Assembly (NCBI GenBank): GCA_900320505.1
Contig: ONSL01000009.1
Span: 1-32,571, forward strand
Source of the DNA: an uncultured Eubacteriales bacterium
GTDB lineage: Bacteria; Bacillota_I; Bacilli_A; RF39; UBA660
Reading direction: 5' to 3'
Length of the DNA stretch: 32,571 nucleotides
The notes below the pieces were generated by a model that saw only the letters and a program-made list of their open reading frames with translations, had not been told where the DNA came from and searched no databases. Shown here piece after piece: positions 6,421-15,566 of the stretch; the stretch's first letter is position 1; the number at the start of each line of letters is the position of its first letter. The translations under genes were made by a program, and so were the position numbers.

Positions 6421-8301
6421 TTATTTTGCAAGTGTATCTATAATTAAGTCACTTATTTCTGTAGGATTATCAATTGTAACACCAGAAATTAAAGCAGCTT
6501 CGCTATACAAAATCTTTGTATATTTTTCAAATTCATTTTTATCGTCTTTATAAAGTTTCTTTAACTTATCTGCAATCTTATGATTTTCATTTATTTCTAA
6601 TACTTTTTGGGCAGTTATTGGCATTCCATTTCCCATAGATTTAAATACCTTTTCCATTTCAATTGAAATATCGCCTTTAACTGAAAGAGCAACTGGATGA
6701 TCTTTTAATTTATTTGAGAATCTTACTTCACTAACTCCAGGAATTACTTTCTTCATATCTTCAAACATCTTTGATGCATCTTTATTAGCTTTTTCGTTCT
6801 TTTCTTTTTCTTCTTTTGAAGAAAGATCAAAATTATCACTTAAAACATTAACAAATTTTTTGCCTTCATATTCTTGAAGTGCTGTAAGACAGAACTCATC
6901 AACATAATCTGTTAAGTATAAAATATCATATTTTTCCTTAACAGAATCTAGCTGTGGCATCTTATCGATTTTATCTATATTTTCTCCAGAAGCATAATAG
7001 ATTGAATCTTGATCTTTTGGCATATCAGAGACATATTCTTTTAGAGTAATAAGACCTTTCTTCTTATAACTATAGAACATAATTAAATCTTTTAATTTAT
7101 CTTTATTGGCACCAAATTTATCATAAACGCCATATTTTAAGTTAGCACCAAATACTTTGAAGAACTCAATATACTTATCTCTATCATTCTTAAGCATATT
7201 AGAAAGTTCTTTTCTTATCTTACTTTCTATTGATTTAGCAATTACTCTAACACTATATGATTTTTGTAAAGTCTCACGTGAAATATTTAGAGGAACATCT
7301 TCTGAATCAACAACACCTTTAACAAATGAGAAATAATCAGGAAGTAGTTCGTCGCATTTATCCATAATCATTACACCACTTGAATAAAGTGCAAGTCCTT
7401 TTTCATAATCTTTTGTATAGAAATCAAATGGAGCTTTCTTTGGAACAAACATAAGAGCGCGATATGTTGCATCACCTTCTACATTTGATGTAATAGTATA
7501 AAGTGGCTCTTCATAATCATTAAATCTATCCATGTAAAAGTTGTTATAATCTTCTTCTTTTACATCTTTTTTATCTTTTTTCCAAAGAGGAACCATGGTA
7601 TTTATTGTTTCTACTACTTTTTTATCAATATACTTACCTTTATTTTTAGGATCTTCCTCATGATGAGTTACTTCCATCATAATAGGATATCTTATATAAT
7701 CACTATATTTTTTAATAAGTTCTTTTAGCTTATTTTCGTCAAGATAATCACTATATTTAACTTCATCTGTATCATCTTTTAGATAAAGAGTAATTACAGT
7801 ACCATTATCTTTCTTATTACTTTCATCAACTGTATATCCATCTATTCCAGAAGATTTCCATAAGTATGATTTATCACTCTTATAGTTTTTAGTATCAACT
7901 TTTATTTCTTTAGCAACCATAAATGCACTATAGAAGCCTACACCAAACTGTCCAATAATATCTACGTTTTTAGAACCCTTATCAAGGCTTTCCTTAAATG
8001 CTTCAGATCCAGACTTTGCAATAGTACCTAAATTATCATCAAGTTCTTTATCTGTCATACCACATCCATTATCACTTATTGTAATTGTACGTTCATCTTT
8101 ATTATATGCAACATTTATTGAAAGTTTACTCTTATCTACTTTAACATTTTTATTTGTTAAACTTTCTAGGTAAATCTTATCAAGTGCATCACTTGCATTA
8201 CTGATAAGCTCTCTTAAAAATATATCTCTATTTGTATAAATAGAATTAATCATTAAATTTAAAAGCTTCTTGCTTTCAGACTTAAACATTTTCTTTGACA
8301 T
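6421..8301 (-). CDS. htpG: Molecular chaperone HtpG (bacterial Hsp90)
   Basis: 626 residues, the normal bacterial length. It is an ATP-dependent dimeric cytosolic chaperone. The N-terminal GHKL ATPase is clear: helix with the catalytic Glu and ELISNASDALDK (about 31-42), the DNGCGM box, then GQFGVGFYSAFMVA. The middle domain contains the conserved LNISRETLQ segment, and the C-terminal dimerisation domain follows. The start is supported by a GGAGATG RBS and by the usual opening in which FKSESKKLLNLMINSIY precedes the ATPase helix. It is transcribed from a TTGACA-N17-TATAAC promoter that overlaps a CIRCE inverted repeat, so heat-inducible control by HrcA is expected. In Bacillus subtilis htpG is outside the HrcA regulon, so this differs from that model. 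No hrcA or dnaK lies in the window. Confidence 0.98.
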   Translation of the reverse strand: MSKKMFKSESKKLLNLMINSIYTNRDIFLRELISNASDALDKIYLESLTNKNVKVDKSKLSINVAYNKDERTITISDNGCGMTDKELDDNLGTIAKSGSEAFKESLDKGSKNVDIIGQFGVGFYSAFMVAKEIKVDTKNYKSDKSYLWKSSGIDGYTVDESNKKDNGTVITLYLKDDTDEVKYSDYLDENKLKELIKKYSDYIRYPIMMEVTHHEEDPKNKGKYIDKKVVETINTMVPLWKKDKKDVKEEDYNNFYMDRFNDYEEPLYTITSNVEGDATYRALMFVPKKAPFDFYTKDYEKGLALYSSGVMIMDKCDELLPDYFSFVKGVVDSEDVPLNISRETLQKSYSVRVIAKSIESKIRKELSNMLKNDRDKYIEFFKVFGANLKYGVYDKFGANKDKLKDLIMFYSYKKKGLITLKEYVSDMPKDQDSIYYASGENIDKIDKMPQLDSVKEKYDILYLTDYVDEFCLTALQEYEGKKFVNVLSDNFDLSSKEEKEKNEKANKDASKMFEDMKKVIPGVSEVRFSNKLKDHPVALSVKGDISIEMEKVFKSMGNGMPITAQKVLEINENHKIADKLKKLYKDDKNEFEKYTKILYSEAALISGVTIDNPTEISDLIIDTLAK

Positions 8302-8323
8302 AAATTAACCATCTCCAATTAAT

Positions 8324-8352
8324 GTTATATAGCAAAAATTAGCACTTGTCAA
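8324..8352 (-). promoter_or_regulatory. SigA promoter of htpG
   Basis: The minus strand has TTGACA at 8352-8347, a 17-nt spacer and TATAAC at 8329-8324, 22 nt upstream of the htpG start. The -35 box lies inside the CIRCE element, so bound HrcA would block RNA polymerase. Confidence 0.8.
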
Positions 8353-8365
8353 GTTTAAGTGCTAA
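8339..8365. promoter_or_regulatory. CIRCE-type operator (HrcA site), doubling as a terminator hairpin
   Basis: TTAGCACTT, nine spacer bases, then AAGTGCTAA. This has the 9-9-9 layout of the CIRCE consensus TTAGCACTC-N9-GAGTGCTAA, with a compensated change at the last position of each arm. The palindrome extends to 12 bp per arm (8336-8347 and 8357-8368) and is followed on the minus strand by five T. It begins within the stop codon of the HD-domain gene, so it may also terminate that transcript. HrcA represses by binding CIRCE and is released on heat shock. Confidence 0.9.
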
Positions 8366-8366
8366 T

Positions 8367-8816
8367 TTATTTAATTTTATTATTTTCTTTTTTTACTTTA
8401 TATTTAACAAATTCTATTATACTAATTTTTTTATCTATTAGAGAAATTGCAACTCCTTCAGGGCTTTTTGGCTTCTTCCTAGTTACTGGATACATATGAT
8501 TTATCATCATTTCTTCTGTTTTAGAATCAATTTTGAAAATCTTTTTAGCATTTTTGCATGCGACTTTTGGATGTTCATAAAGCTCTCCTTTTCCACGAGG
8601 AGTTTCAAGCTGTACTCTAAAGAAGAAATCATGAAGAAGAGCAGCCCTTGTTGCTCTTACATAATCCATATTATTCTCTTTTGTATATTTATAGACTTCC
8701 ATGGCAACACGTTTAGTGTGATTATATCTATTGTCACCATGGTGATCTTCATCTTTTAATAATTTAAATATTTTATTTTCTAATATGTCTTTAGTAATAT
8801 CATAAAATGATTCCAA
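8367..8816 (-). CDS. HD-domain phosphohydrolase-like protein
   Basis: 149 residues, cytoplasmic. The HD superfamily metal-site residues appear in order: H33 (RYNHTKRV), the H62-D63 doublet (ALLHDFF), further His at H82 and H107 (INHMYP), and D128 (SLIDKK). Such small proteins hydrolyse phosphoesters or nucleotides; the substrate cannot be predicted. The start is a TTG at 8816-8814. It is preceded by an AGGGGATGG Shine-Dalgarno, and the only nearby upstream ATG is out of frame. It begins 17 nt after the ftsK stop and is probably co-transcribed with it. The CIRCE hairpin abuts its stop codon. Confidence 0.82.
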   Translation of the reverse strand: MESFYDITKDILENKIFKLLKDEDHHGDNRYNHTKRVAMEVYKYTKENNMDYVRATRAALLHDFFFRVQLETPRGKGELYEHPKVACKNAKKIFKIDSKTEEMMINHMYPVTRKKPKSPEGVAISLIDKKISIIEFVKYKVKKENNKIK

Positions 8817-8833
8817 AAAATTACCATCCCCTA

Positions 8834-11089
8834 CTAATTATCATTTTCAGTATCTTCAAGTTTAACAAGTATTTCACGTGGTTTTGATCCATTTTGTGGC
8901 CCTATTATACCATGTCCCTCTAACTGATCCATAATTCTAGCTGCTCTATTATATCCAATACTAAATTTTCTTTGTATTAAGGATGCTGATGCTTTGCCAG
9001 ATGTTACAACGAAAGATACAACTTCGTTATATAAAGAGTCAACATCATCATCTGAAACACCTGTCTCACCAGACGTTGATGAAGAACTATTAGAATCAAG
9101 ATTCATAAAGTCTTCATTATAGTTAGCTTCAGATTCATTTGATACAAAATCAATGATTTTTTTAATCTCATCATCAGTAATAAATGATCCTTGTATACGA
9201 GTTGGACTATTAGCTCCAATTGGAAGGAAGAGCATATCTCCTTTTCCTAAAAGTTTTTCTGCACCGACCTGATCAAGAATAGTTCTAGAATCGACTCCAG
9301 AGCCTACTGCAAAAGCTATACGTGATGGAATGTTTGCTTTAATTAGCCCAGTAATTACTTCAGTTGAAGGACGCTGTGTTGCAACTATTAAATGCATACC
9401 AGCAGCACGTGCTTTTTGAGTAATACGAAGTATTGATGCTTCAACCTCTTTTGCTGCAACCATCATTAAATCAGAAAGTTCATCTATAATGATTACAATG
9501 TATGGAAGACGTTCTTTCAAATCAGCAGGATGAGTTTTATTCCAAGAATCAATATAACTATTATAACTTTCAATATTTTTTGTTTTAGTTGCCCCAAACA
9601 TTTGGTAACGATTTTCCATCTCGCCAACCATTTTTTGAAGTGCGATATTTGCTTTTTTTGGATCTGTTACAACTGGACATATTAAGTGTGGTATACCATT
9701 ATAAACCGAAAGTTCAACAACTTTTGGATCAACCATCATAAGTTTAACTTCATCAGGTCTAGCTCTCATAAGAATTGAACAAATAATACCATTAACACAG
9801 ACAGATTTACCAGATCCGGTAGTACCAGCAATTAAAAGATGTGGCATCTTATTAATTTGACATACACCGATGTCTCCCATGATACTCTTTCCAAGTGGGG
9901 CAAGAAGGGGATCAGGATTTTCTCTCATAATCTTACTATTCATAATTTCATAAAAGCTAACAGGAGATGGATGATCATTTGCAAACTCAATACCAACAGT
10001 TGTCTTACCTGGAATTGGTGCTTCTATTCTTACATCTTTTTTAGCAAGTTTTAATGCAATTTCTCTATTAATATTTAAGATTCTACTTAACTTAGTACCA
10101 CTTTTAATTTCAAGTTCATACTGTGAAACAGTAGGTCCTACATGAACTTCAACAACACGTCCAGAAATATTAAAATCCTTTAAAACATTTTCAAGATTAA
10201 CAATATTCTTTTCTATTGCATCATTGTCAGTTCCTTTGCCTTTCTTTTTAGGCTTATTTAAAATATCAAGAGGTGGAAGAACATACGATACTAAATTATT
10301 TTCATGATATACATGTTCTTTTTCTTCACTAGGCTTTTTATTTGCAGATTCTGTAAGCTCATTTATGTTGCTAACAACTTTTTTAGGAGTTTCTGGTTGT
10401 TGTGCATTACCATCACTTATAATTACATTTTCATGTTCTTTTTCTCTTTTATCTTCTTCTTGTTTTTCCTCTTTTTCTTCTTTTTTCTTAATATTTCTTT
10501 CTTTATCTTTTTCTTTAATTTCATCTACTTTATCATTTACAATATTTGCAATTGAAATACCAGTAAATAGCATAACTCCAACAATTATTAAAACCCAGGA
10601 TACAATTTCCATTCCAGAAAGAGAAAATAAAGAATCAAATATTATTGCAAAACATCCACCAATAAATCCTCCACCAACAGAGAATGCATCACTTATACTT
10701 CCAGTATTCATAATGGATTCAAATCCTGCAACAAGTTCATTTATTGTTTCTTTAAAAATCATCATGCTTTTCCCATCATTTTTTACTACAAATTCTTTAT
10801 GCATTAAAACTAAAAGTCCAATAACAGCAAGATATACACCAATCAATTTAGTATTCTTAAAGTCAGGTTTATCCCTTGCTATAATCATATAAGTGCCAAG
10901 AACAAATAAAACAACAAGTAAAACAAGATATAGTGATCCTACTAAAAAGAGTGAAAAGGATGCAATACATCTTCCAACTGGTCCATACTTTCCAATACCT
11001 AAAATACTAATAAGAATTAAAAGTATACCATAAAGTTCTGCATCATGAGTAAATTTTTTAGTCTCTCTTCTTTTCTTTCTCTTTGCCAT
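8834..11089 (-). CDS. ftsK: DNA translocase FtsK/SpoIIIE
   Basis: 751 residues, within the usual range for Bacillota. It is a hexameric septum-anchored DNA pump that clears chromosomes at division. The N-terminus has several membrane helices (about 20-183), then a highly charged Lys/Glu linker (186-265), then the alpha/beta motor. The motor has Walker A GTTGSGKS (422-429) and Walker B IVIIIDE (531-537), followed by RAAGMHLIVATQRPS. The C-terminal gamma winged helix (about 684-745) contains the IQRKFSIGYNRAARIMDQLE segment that recognises orienting sequences (KOPS/SRS). The gene has its own TATAAT (11117-11112) and an AAGGATG RBS, and the HD gene follows closely. Whether it serves division only or also sporulation cannot be told here. 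Confidence 0.96.
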   Translation of the reverse strand: MAKRKKRRETKKFTHDAELYGILLILISILGIGKYGPVGRCIASFSLFLVGSLYLVLLVVLFVLGTYMIIARDKPDFKNTKLIGVYLAVIGLLVLMHKEFVVKNDGKSMMIFKETINELVAGFESIMNTGSISDAFSVGGGFIGGCFAIIFDSLFSLSGMEIVSWVLIIVGVMLFTGISIANIVNDKVDEIKEKDKERNIKKKEEKEEKQEEDKREKEHENVIISDGNAQQPETPKKVVSNINELTESANKKPSEEKEHVYHENNLVSYVLPPLDILNKPKKKGKGTDNDAIEKNIVNLENVLKDFNISGRVVEVHVGPTVSQYELEIKSGTKLSRILNINREIALKLAKKDVRIEAPIPGKTTVGIEFANDHPSPVSFYEIMNSKIMRENPDPLLAPLGKSIMGDIGVCQINKMPHLLIAGTTGSGKSVCVNGIICSILMRARPDEVKLMMVDPKVVELSVYNGIPHLICPVVTDPKKANIALQKMVGEMENRYQMFGATKTKNIESYNSYIDSWNKTHPADLKERLPYIVIIIDELSDLMMVAAKEVEASILRITQKARAAGMHLIVATQRPSTEVITGLIKANIPSRIAFAVGSGVDSRTILDQVGAEKLLGKGDMLFLPIGANSPTRIQGSFITDDEIKKIIDFVSNESEANYNEDFMNLDSNSSSSTSGETGVSDDDVDSLYNEVVSFVVTSGKASASLIQRKFSIGYNRAARIMDQLEGHGIIGPQNGSKPREILVKLEDTENDN

Positions 11090-11145
11090 AAAAACACATC
11101 CTTATAGATAAATTATAACATATTTATAAAAGAAAAAGAAAAAAA

Positions 11146-11163
11146 TTACATATAAATATGTAA
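11146..11163 (-). terminator. Small rho-independent terminator after the SNF2 gene
   Basis: A 7-bp perfect stem, 11146-11152 with 11157-11163, has a 4-nt loop and is followed on the minus strand by a long T/C-rich tract. It lies just past the SNF2 stop and before the ftsK promoter. Confidence 0.6.
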
Positions 11164-11168
11164 CTTTA

Positions 11169-14100
11169 CTAATCTTTATTTGTATATGAAATTAAATCTT
11201 TAATATCTTTTTCAGTTAGATTATTAATGATTTTGCTATCGTTCATACCTTCTTCTAAAATAGCATCACTTAATTTTTTCTTCTTTTCTTGAAGCTTAAT
11301 AATCTTTTCTTCAATAGTTCCCTTGCAGATAAGCTTTATAACTTCAACTGTTTTAGTTTGCCCAATTCTATGTGTTCTATCTGTTGCTTGCTCTTCTGCT
11401 TGAGGATTCCACCATGGATCAAGATGAATAACAACATCTGCTGCAGTAAGGTTAAGACCAGTGCCCCCTGCTTTAAGCATTATTAAGAAAACACTTGTAT
11501 TATCTTTATTAAATGAGTCAACAAGTTCCTGTCTTTTCTTGCTTGGTACATCTCCTGCAATTGTATAACTTGAAATACTTTCTCTATCTAATCTTTTCTT
11601 TACAATATCAAGAGCAGTTTTAAAACTAGTGAATAAAAGTATCTTATGACCATTTAAAGTTAGTTCTTTTATAAGATCTATCAAAGAATCAATTTTAGAA
11701 GATGTTCCATCATAATTTTCAAATAAAATATGTGGGTCAATACATAGTTGTCTTAATCTTGTAAGGAGTGATAAAATAACCATCTTGCTTTTGTTAAAAC
11801 CGCCATCTTTAATTAAATCATCCATTTCTTTTTTTGTTTTTGCAACAACTGCTGCATAGACTTCTTTTTCTTTTTTGCTTAAATCAACATAAATATTGTT
11901 TGTAATTTTAGGCGGAAGTTCTTTAGTAACATCTTCTTTGCGTCTCCTTAAAATAAAAGGTTTAACCTGTCTTTTAAGATGAGATATTACATCATTTGCA
12001 TTAGAATCAAAATCACTAAAGTGATACTTTTCTTGGAACTTTTTCATACTAGATAAAAAGCCTGGCATTATAAAGTCAAATATAGACCAAAGTTCAACAA
12101 TACTATTTTCAATTGGAGTACCAGTAAGTGCAAATTTAACTGATGCATTAATCCTTTTAACTGCTTTTGTAATACCTGCTTTGGCATTTTTTATATTTTG
12201 TGCCTCATCTATTACAGCACAAGTAAATGATATATCATCATAAAAATCAATATCTTCCCTTAGTGTTGCATAGCTTGTTATAAAGATTTTTTTCTTGCTA
12301 CTTTTTATTTTTTTATGTCGAAGAGATGGATTACCTGATAATACTTCATATGTAATTTCAGGAGTCCACTTTTTAACTTCATTTTCCCAGTTGTAAATAA
12401 GAGATGATGGAGCGACTATCAAAAATCTTGCATCTTTGTTTTCTTCTAAAACTTTTCTAAAAAATATTAGAGTTTGCAATGATTTACCAAGTCCCATTTC
12501 ATCTGCTAGTATGCCTCCAAATGAGCATTTATAAATGGTATATAACCATTTAACACCGTCTTCCTGATAATCTCTTAAAAATTTTTCAGAACTATTAAAT
12601 GTAACATTTGCATTCTTATACTGTTTAAAGTTTTCAATAAATTTATCAAAAGCACCATTGGTATTAATAATATGATATTTACTATTTTTTAAAGAATCTA
12701 AATACAATGCTCTATATTTTGGAATAACTCCATTATCACTATCAGCATCTAAATCTGATGAAAGGTCAGAAAGTTCTCTTAATGATGAATCCTCTAAATC
12801 TATTAGATTACCATTTTTTAGTCTAAAGTATTTTTTCTTTTTCTTTAAAGAGTCCAAAAGTGAGTCGATGTCGCTGTTATCTACTCCATCAAGTTTAAAA
12901 TTATAAGATAGAATTTCATCTCTTCCAATACTGAACATTGCCTCTACCCTAGGCTTTTTAATAATATTAAGATTATTTACCTTTTCACTTGTAAATACTG
13001 GATACTCTTCAGATATCTCTATAATACCATTTTCTTTAAAGCTTGCAATTTCATCGATATCATCTAGATAAAAAGCATCTTTTTTCTTTTTAAAGCCATA
13101 ATTTGAAAGAATAAGACAGCACCCATTTTCAAAATCAGCATCTCTTAAAACATTATTTGGTGTTTTAATATTAGGATAAAAGTAACTAATTTCTTCGTCT
13201 CCATAACAGAATTTAGGAGTGCAGACAATATCATATTCTTTATCATCATCATTTAAATCAAAGTAAAATTTAACAGAAGGTTTATTACTAATAACAAGAT
13301 TAATATCATCACTAATTTCAATATTATTTTTGATGCCTCTTAATATTCCTTTTTCAAAAAGAGGTAAATCTTCTTCCCTAAATTCAATGTCTTCAAACTC
13401 ATCTTCAATAAGAAGTTTTAAAAGTTTTCTTTCACGATTCTTTATATGATATACTTTATCAAATACTCCAACATATTCATAATCATCTGTTATTGTAAAG
13501 AATGGTTCATCAAAAGAAAACTCAAGTTTATATTTTTCGTTTTCTTTAACAAGTTTTGATCTTACTGGAAATGAATCAATTATTTCAAGCTTGTTTCCCC
13601 TATTTGTATAAATATACTCATCATAGTTACTAAATAGATTTTTTAAAGAATCATCATTAAATTTAAATGTTCCGTAGCTTCTTGCATCATATAAAAGTTT
13701 TAAAAGAGATAATTCTTTTGAGTCAAAGAACATTGTACTTGGATTATACGTAAAATTTTTAGAAAGAGTATATGCTTCATCTGTCATAACACTTCTATAA
13801 AATGAATTAATCTTACTAGAAATACTATAAAATTTATCAGTTCCAACTTTAGCTTTAAATTCTATAACATATCTTCCATAGCTTTTATAAAAGCTATACT
13901 CTACTATCATGTTAACTTTTTTCTTTAAGCCGTTAAATGCATTATTATCATATATTGAAAATGCATCTTCCAAAAAAAGTTTATTTCTTTTTAATTTATA
14001 GTCTTCTATGGAAATATCACTGTATTTAAATAGTTCTGTTTCATCTCTTATTAGACATGCTGCAATATGTTTACAGGATCCAGTATTTTCATATTGGGGA

Positions 14101-14318
14101 CAAGTGCATTCTGCATAATCAACCATCTTTAAATTATTCATAAAAATTCTAGTTAAATACGTTTTAGATGTTTCTTCACTTCTAACTAGATATGTATACT
14201 TATTAGTCACTCTATCATAAAAATCAGTAAGAATGTTCTTTTTACTAAATCTTTTTCCTTTTTCATAATCACGTTCATTTACAATTTTTATTATATATTT
14301 CTTATATTTATCATTCAT
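11169..14318 (-). CDS. SWIM zinc-finger SNF2-family helicase
   Basis: 1049 residues from the chosen start. A SWIM zinc finger lies near the N-terminus (C71, C73, C82, H84). A long middle region (about 100-560) matches the bacterial SNF2-associated layout. The DEAD-like half has DEMGLGKS (606-613) and a DEAQ box. The C-terminal helicase half has GGTGLNLTAADVVIHLDPWWNP and the RTHRIGQ motif. Enzymes of this class are ATP-driven dsDNA translocases; bacterial SWIM-SNF2 proteins are poorly characterised and their target is unknown. An in-frame ATG lies 7 codons upstream (14339), but ATG 14318 has an ideal AAAGGAG 8 nt before it, so I prefer it. With the upstream start it would overlap the cysteine-cluster gene by 8 nt; with mine, the RBS lies over that gene's stop codon. 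Translational coupling is likely. Confidence 0.95.
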   Translation of the reverse strand: MNDKYKKYIIKIVNERDYEKGKRFSKKNILTDFYDRVTNKYTYLVRSEETSKTYLTRIFMNNLKMVDYAECTCPQYENTGSCKHIAACLIRDETELFKYSDISIEDYKLKRNKLFLEDAFSIYDNNAFNGLKKKVNMIVEYSFYKSYGRYVIEFKAKVGTDKFYSISSKINSFYRSVMTDEAYTLSKNFTYNPSTMFFDSKELSLLKLLYDARSYGTFKFNDDSLKNLFSNYDEYIYTNRGNKLEIIDSFPVRSKLVKENEKYKLEFSFDEPFFTITDDYEYVGVFDKVYHIKNRERKLLKLLIEDEFEDIEFREEDLPLFEKGILRGIKNNIEISDDINLVISNKPSVKFYFDLNDDDKEYDIVCTPKFCYGDEEISYFYPNIKTPNNVLRDADFENGCCLILSNYGFKKKKDAFYLDDIDEIASFKENGIIEISEEYPVFTSEKVNNLNIIKKPRVEAMFSIGRDEILSYNFKLDGVDNSDIDSLLDSLKKKKKYFRLKNGNLIDLEDSSLRELSDLSSDLDADSDNGVIPKYRALYLDSLKNSKYHIINTNGAFDKFIENFKQYKNANVTFNSSEKFLRDYQEDGVKWLYTIYKCSFGGILADEMGLGKSLQTLIFFRKVLEENKDARFLIVAPSSLIYNWENEVKKWTPEITYEVLSGNPSLRHKKIKSSKKKIFITSYATLREDIDFYDDISFTCAVIDEAQNIKNAKAGITKAVKRINASVKFALTGTPIENSIVELWSIFDFIMPGFLSSMKKFQEKYHFSDFDSNANDVISHLKRQVKPFILRRRKEDVTKELPPKITNNIYVDLSKKEKEVYAAVVAKTKKEMDDLIKDGGFNKSKMVILSLLTRLRQLCIDPHILFENYDGTSSKIDSLIDLIKELTLNGHKILLFTSFKTALDIVKKRLDRESISSYTIAGDVPSKKRQELVDSFNKDNTSVFLIMLKAGGTGLNLTAADVVIHLDPWWNPQAEEQATDRTHRIGQTKTVEVIKLICKGTIEEKIIKLQEKKKKLSDAILEEGMNDSKIINNLTEKDIKDLISYTNKD

Positions 14319-14331
14319 ATAATTTCTCCTT

Positions 14332-14931
14332 TCAAGCATTATTTTTCTTCTTTTTATAAAGTCTAATGAAGTTTATTATATCACGAATAACAATTTTAAA
14401 TGTAGCAAAAAATAAAAGTCCTATTTTTAAATCTAATATAGCATCATCTTCATTGGTAAAATAATCTTCTTTCAAAATAAATTGCCTTCTTAAATCTAAA
14501 CATTTAATGATATAAAAATTATCATAATTATATGTTTTATACTTTTCTCTTACTCTAGTACAATAGAAAAGTTTACAAGTTAAGTTACGTGTTTTGCATC
14601 CACTAGTGCTTTGATAAATACATGCTCTACAGCATCCATTAGTATGATTATAATTATTTATTCTTTCAACAATACATTTATTATTGCAAAAAGAACATAT
14701 ATTAGGATTAAGTTTTTTATAATAACTATCTAAATAATCTAAACTATATTTATAAATATAATCAATTCTTTTATATTTATTTTTTATATTTAATGCATTT
14801 ATAACCGGTATAATATCATCATAATCAGTTTCAAATTTAAAGGGCGAAAATAAAAAACTTCTATATAAAAATAGTTTTTTATAGAATTTATTTAAATCTT
14901 TATCATTTTTAATACTTATAAACTTTTTCAT
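14332..14931 (-). CDS. Cysteine-cluster protein of unknown function
   Basis: 199 residues from ATG 14931. The N-terminal third is basic and aromatic. A central block has nine Cys within 46 residues (C79, C82, C86, C100, C101, C104, C112, C119 and C124), with CxxC and CCxxC spacings that suggest Zn or Fe-S binding. A C-terminal hydrophobic stretch (about 167-187, GLLFFATFKIVIRDIINFI) may contact the membrane. I do not recognise the family. The ATG lies only 6 nt after a TATAAT (14943-14938) and has no Shine-Dalgarno, so the mRNA may be nearly leaderless. A TTG six codons upstream is the alternative start. Its stop is within the RBS region of the SNF2 helicase gene, so the two form an operon and may act together. 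Confidence 0.75.
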   Translation of the reverse strand: MKKFISIKNDKDLNKFYKKLFLYRSFLFSPFKFETDYDDIIPVINALNIKNKYKRIDYIYKYSLDYLDSYYKKLNPNICSFCNNKCIVERINNYNHTNGCCRACIYQSTSGCKTRNLTCKLFYCTRVREKYKTYNYDNFYIIKCLDLRRQFILKEDYFTNEDDAILDLKIGLLFFATFKIVIRDIINFIRLYKKKKNNA

Positions 14932-14990
14932 AAGAATATTATATAACAATTTTTATATTTATAGTATAATTATAATAAGAAAGGAGAAAA

Positions 14991-15551
14991 ATGAAAGAGA
15001 TATTTAACAAGATAACTTTTACATCAATTACAATGTCTATTATATTAATGATAATTGGATTTATACTTGTAGTATATCCAGGTATGTCATTAAATGTATT
15101 TGGAATACTTGCAGGTATATACTTAATTGTTGAAGGAATCCATTTAATATTTTTAGATATTACATCAAGAAGTATACTAATACCAGTAGATGGTATAATA
15201 CCTGGAGTACTTTCAATAATATTTGGATGTATTGTTCTATCTATGCCAGAAGTAGTTTCTAGTTTTATAACTATAATAATAGGAACATGGATAATTGTAA
15301 CAAGTATTAACAGTATGCGTCTTGCAATATCACTTGCAAATGTTAAAGGACAAGGATATATACTTTTAATAATACTTTCTGTATTAGAAATAATATTAGG
15401 TATATTAGTATTATTAAATCCTAATATAACATCACTTTCTGTTATAACATTTATAGGAATGATGTTAATAATTTACAGCATAATAAATATAATAGAAATG
15501 ATAATGTTCAAAAAAGATGTAAAAGATATAGAAAAAATAATAAAGAAGTAG
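14991..15551 (+). CDS. DUF308 (HdeD-like) membrane protein
   Basis: 186 residues, almost entirely hydrophobic, with about six membrane helices arranged as three helix pairs. Repeated Gly-rich turns such as GIYLIVEG, GIIPGVLSIIFG and LEIILGILVLLNP are typical of DUF308/HdeD-like proteins. In Enterobacteria HdeD is an acid-stress membrane protein; the molecular role in Bacillota is unknown. The start is secure: AAGGAG ends 4 nt before the ATG, and TATAAT sits at 14965-14970. It is transcribed divergently from the cysteine-cluster gene through a short shared promoter region. It ends in a bidirectional terminator whose loop carries its TAG. Confidence 0.88.
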   Translation: MKEIFNKITFTSITMSIILMIIGFILVVYPGMSLNVFGILAGIYLIVEGIHLIFLDITSRSILIPVDGIIPGVLSIIFGCIVLSMPEVVSSFITIIIGTWIIVTSINSMRLAISLANVKGQGYILLIILSVLEIILGILVLLNPNITSLSVITFIGMMLIIYSIINIIEMIMFKKDVKDIEKIIKK

Positions 15552-15566
15552 ATCTTCTTTATTATT
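15536..15566. terminator. Bidirectional terminator between DUF308 and NodB-like genes
   Basis: A perfect 13-bp stem, 15536-15548 with 15554-15566, has a 5-nt loop and T-rich flanks on both strands. The DUF308 stop TAG is at 15549-15551 in the loop. The TAA of the convergent gene starts at 15569, immediately beside the stem. Confidence 0.88.

Noticed and set aside
10304-10892. Open frames on the plus strand opposite the charged linker of FtsK, rich in Phe/Ser
   Set aside because: They are antisense to Lys/Glu-rich coding sequence, which creates Phe/Leu/Ser open frames by composition. No RBS.
11169-14339. ATG 14339 as the start of the SNF2 helicase
   Set aside because: The AAAGGAG Shine-Dalgarno lies after it and is correctly spaced for ATG 14318.
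14332-14949. TTG 14949 as the start of the cysteine-cluster gene
   Set aside because: It would lie upstream of the TATAAT that probably drives the gene, and it has no RBS.
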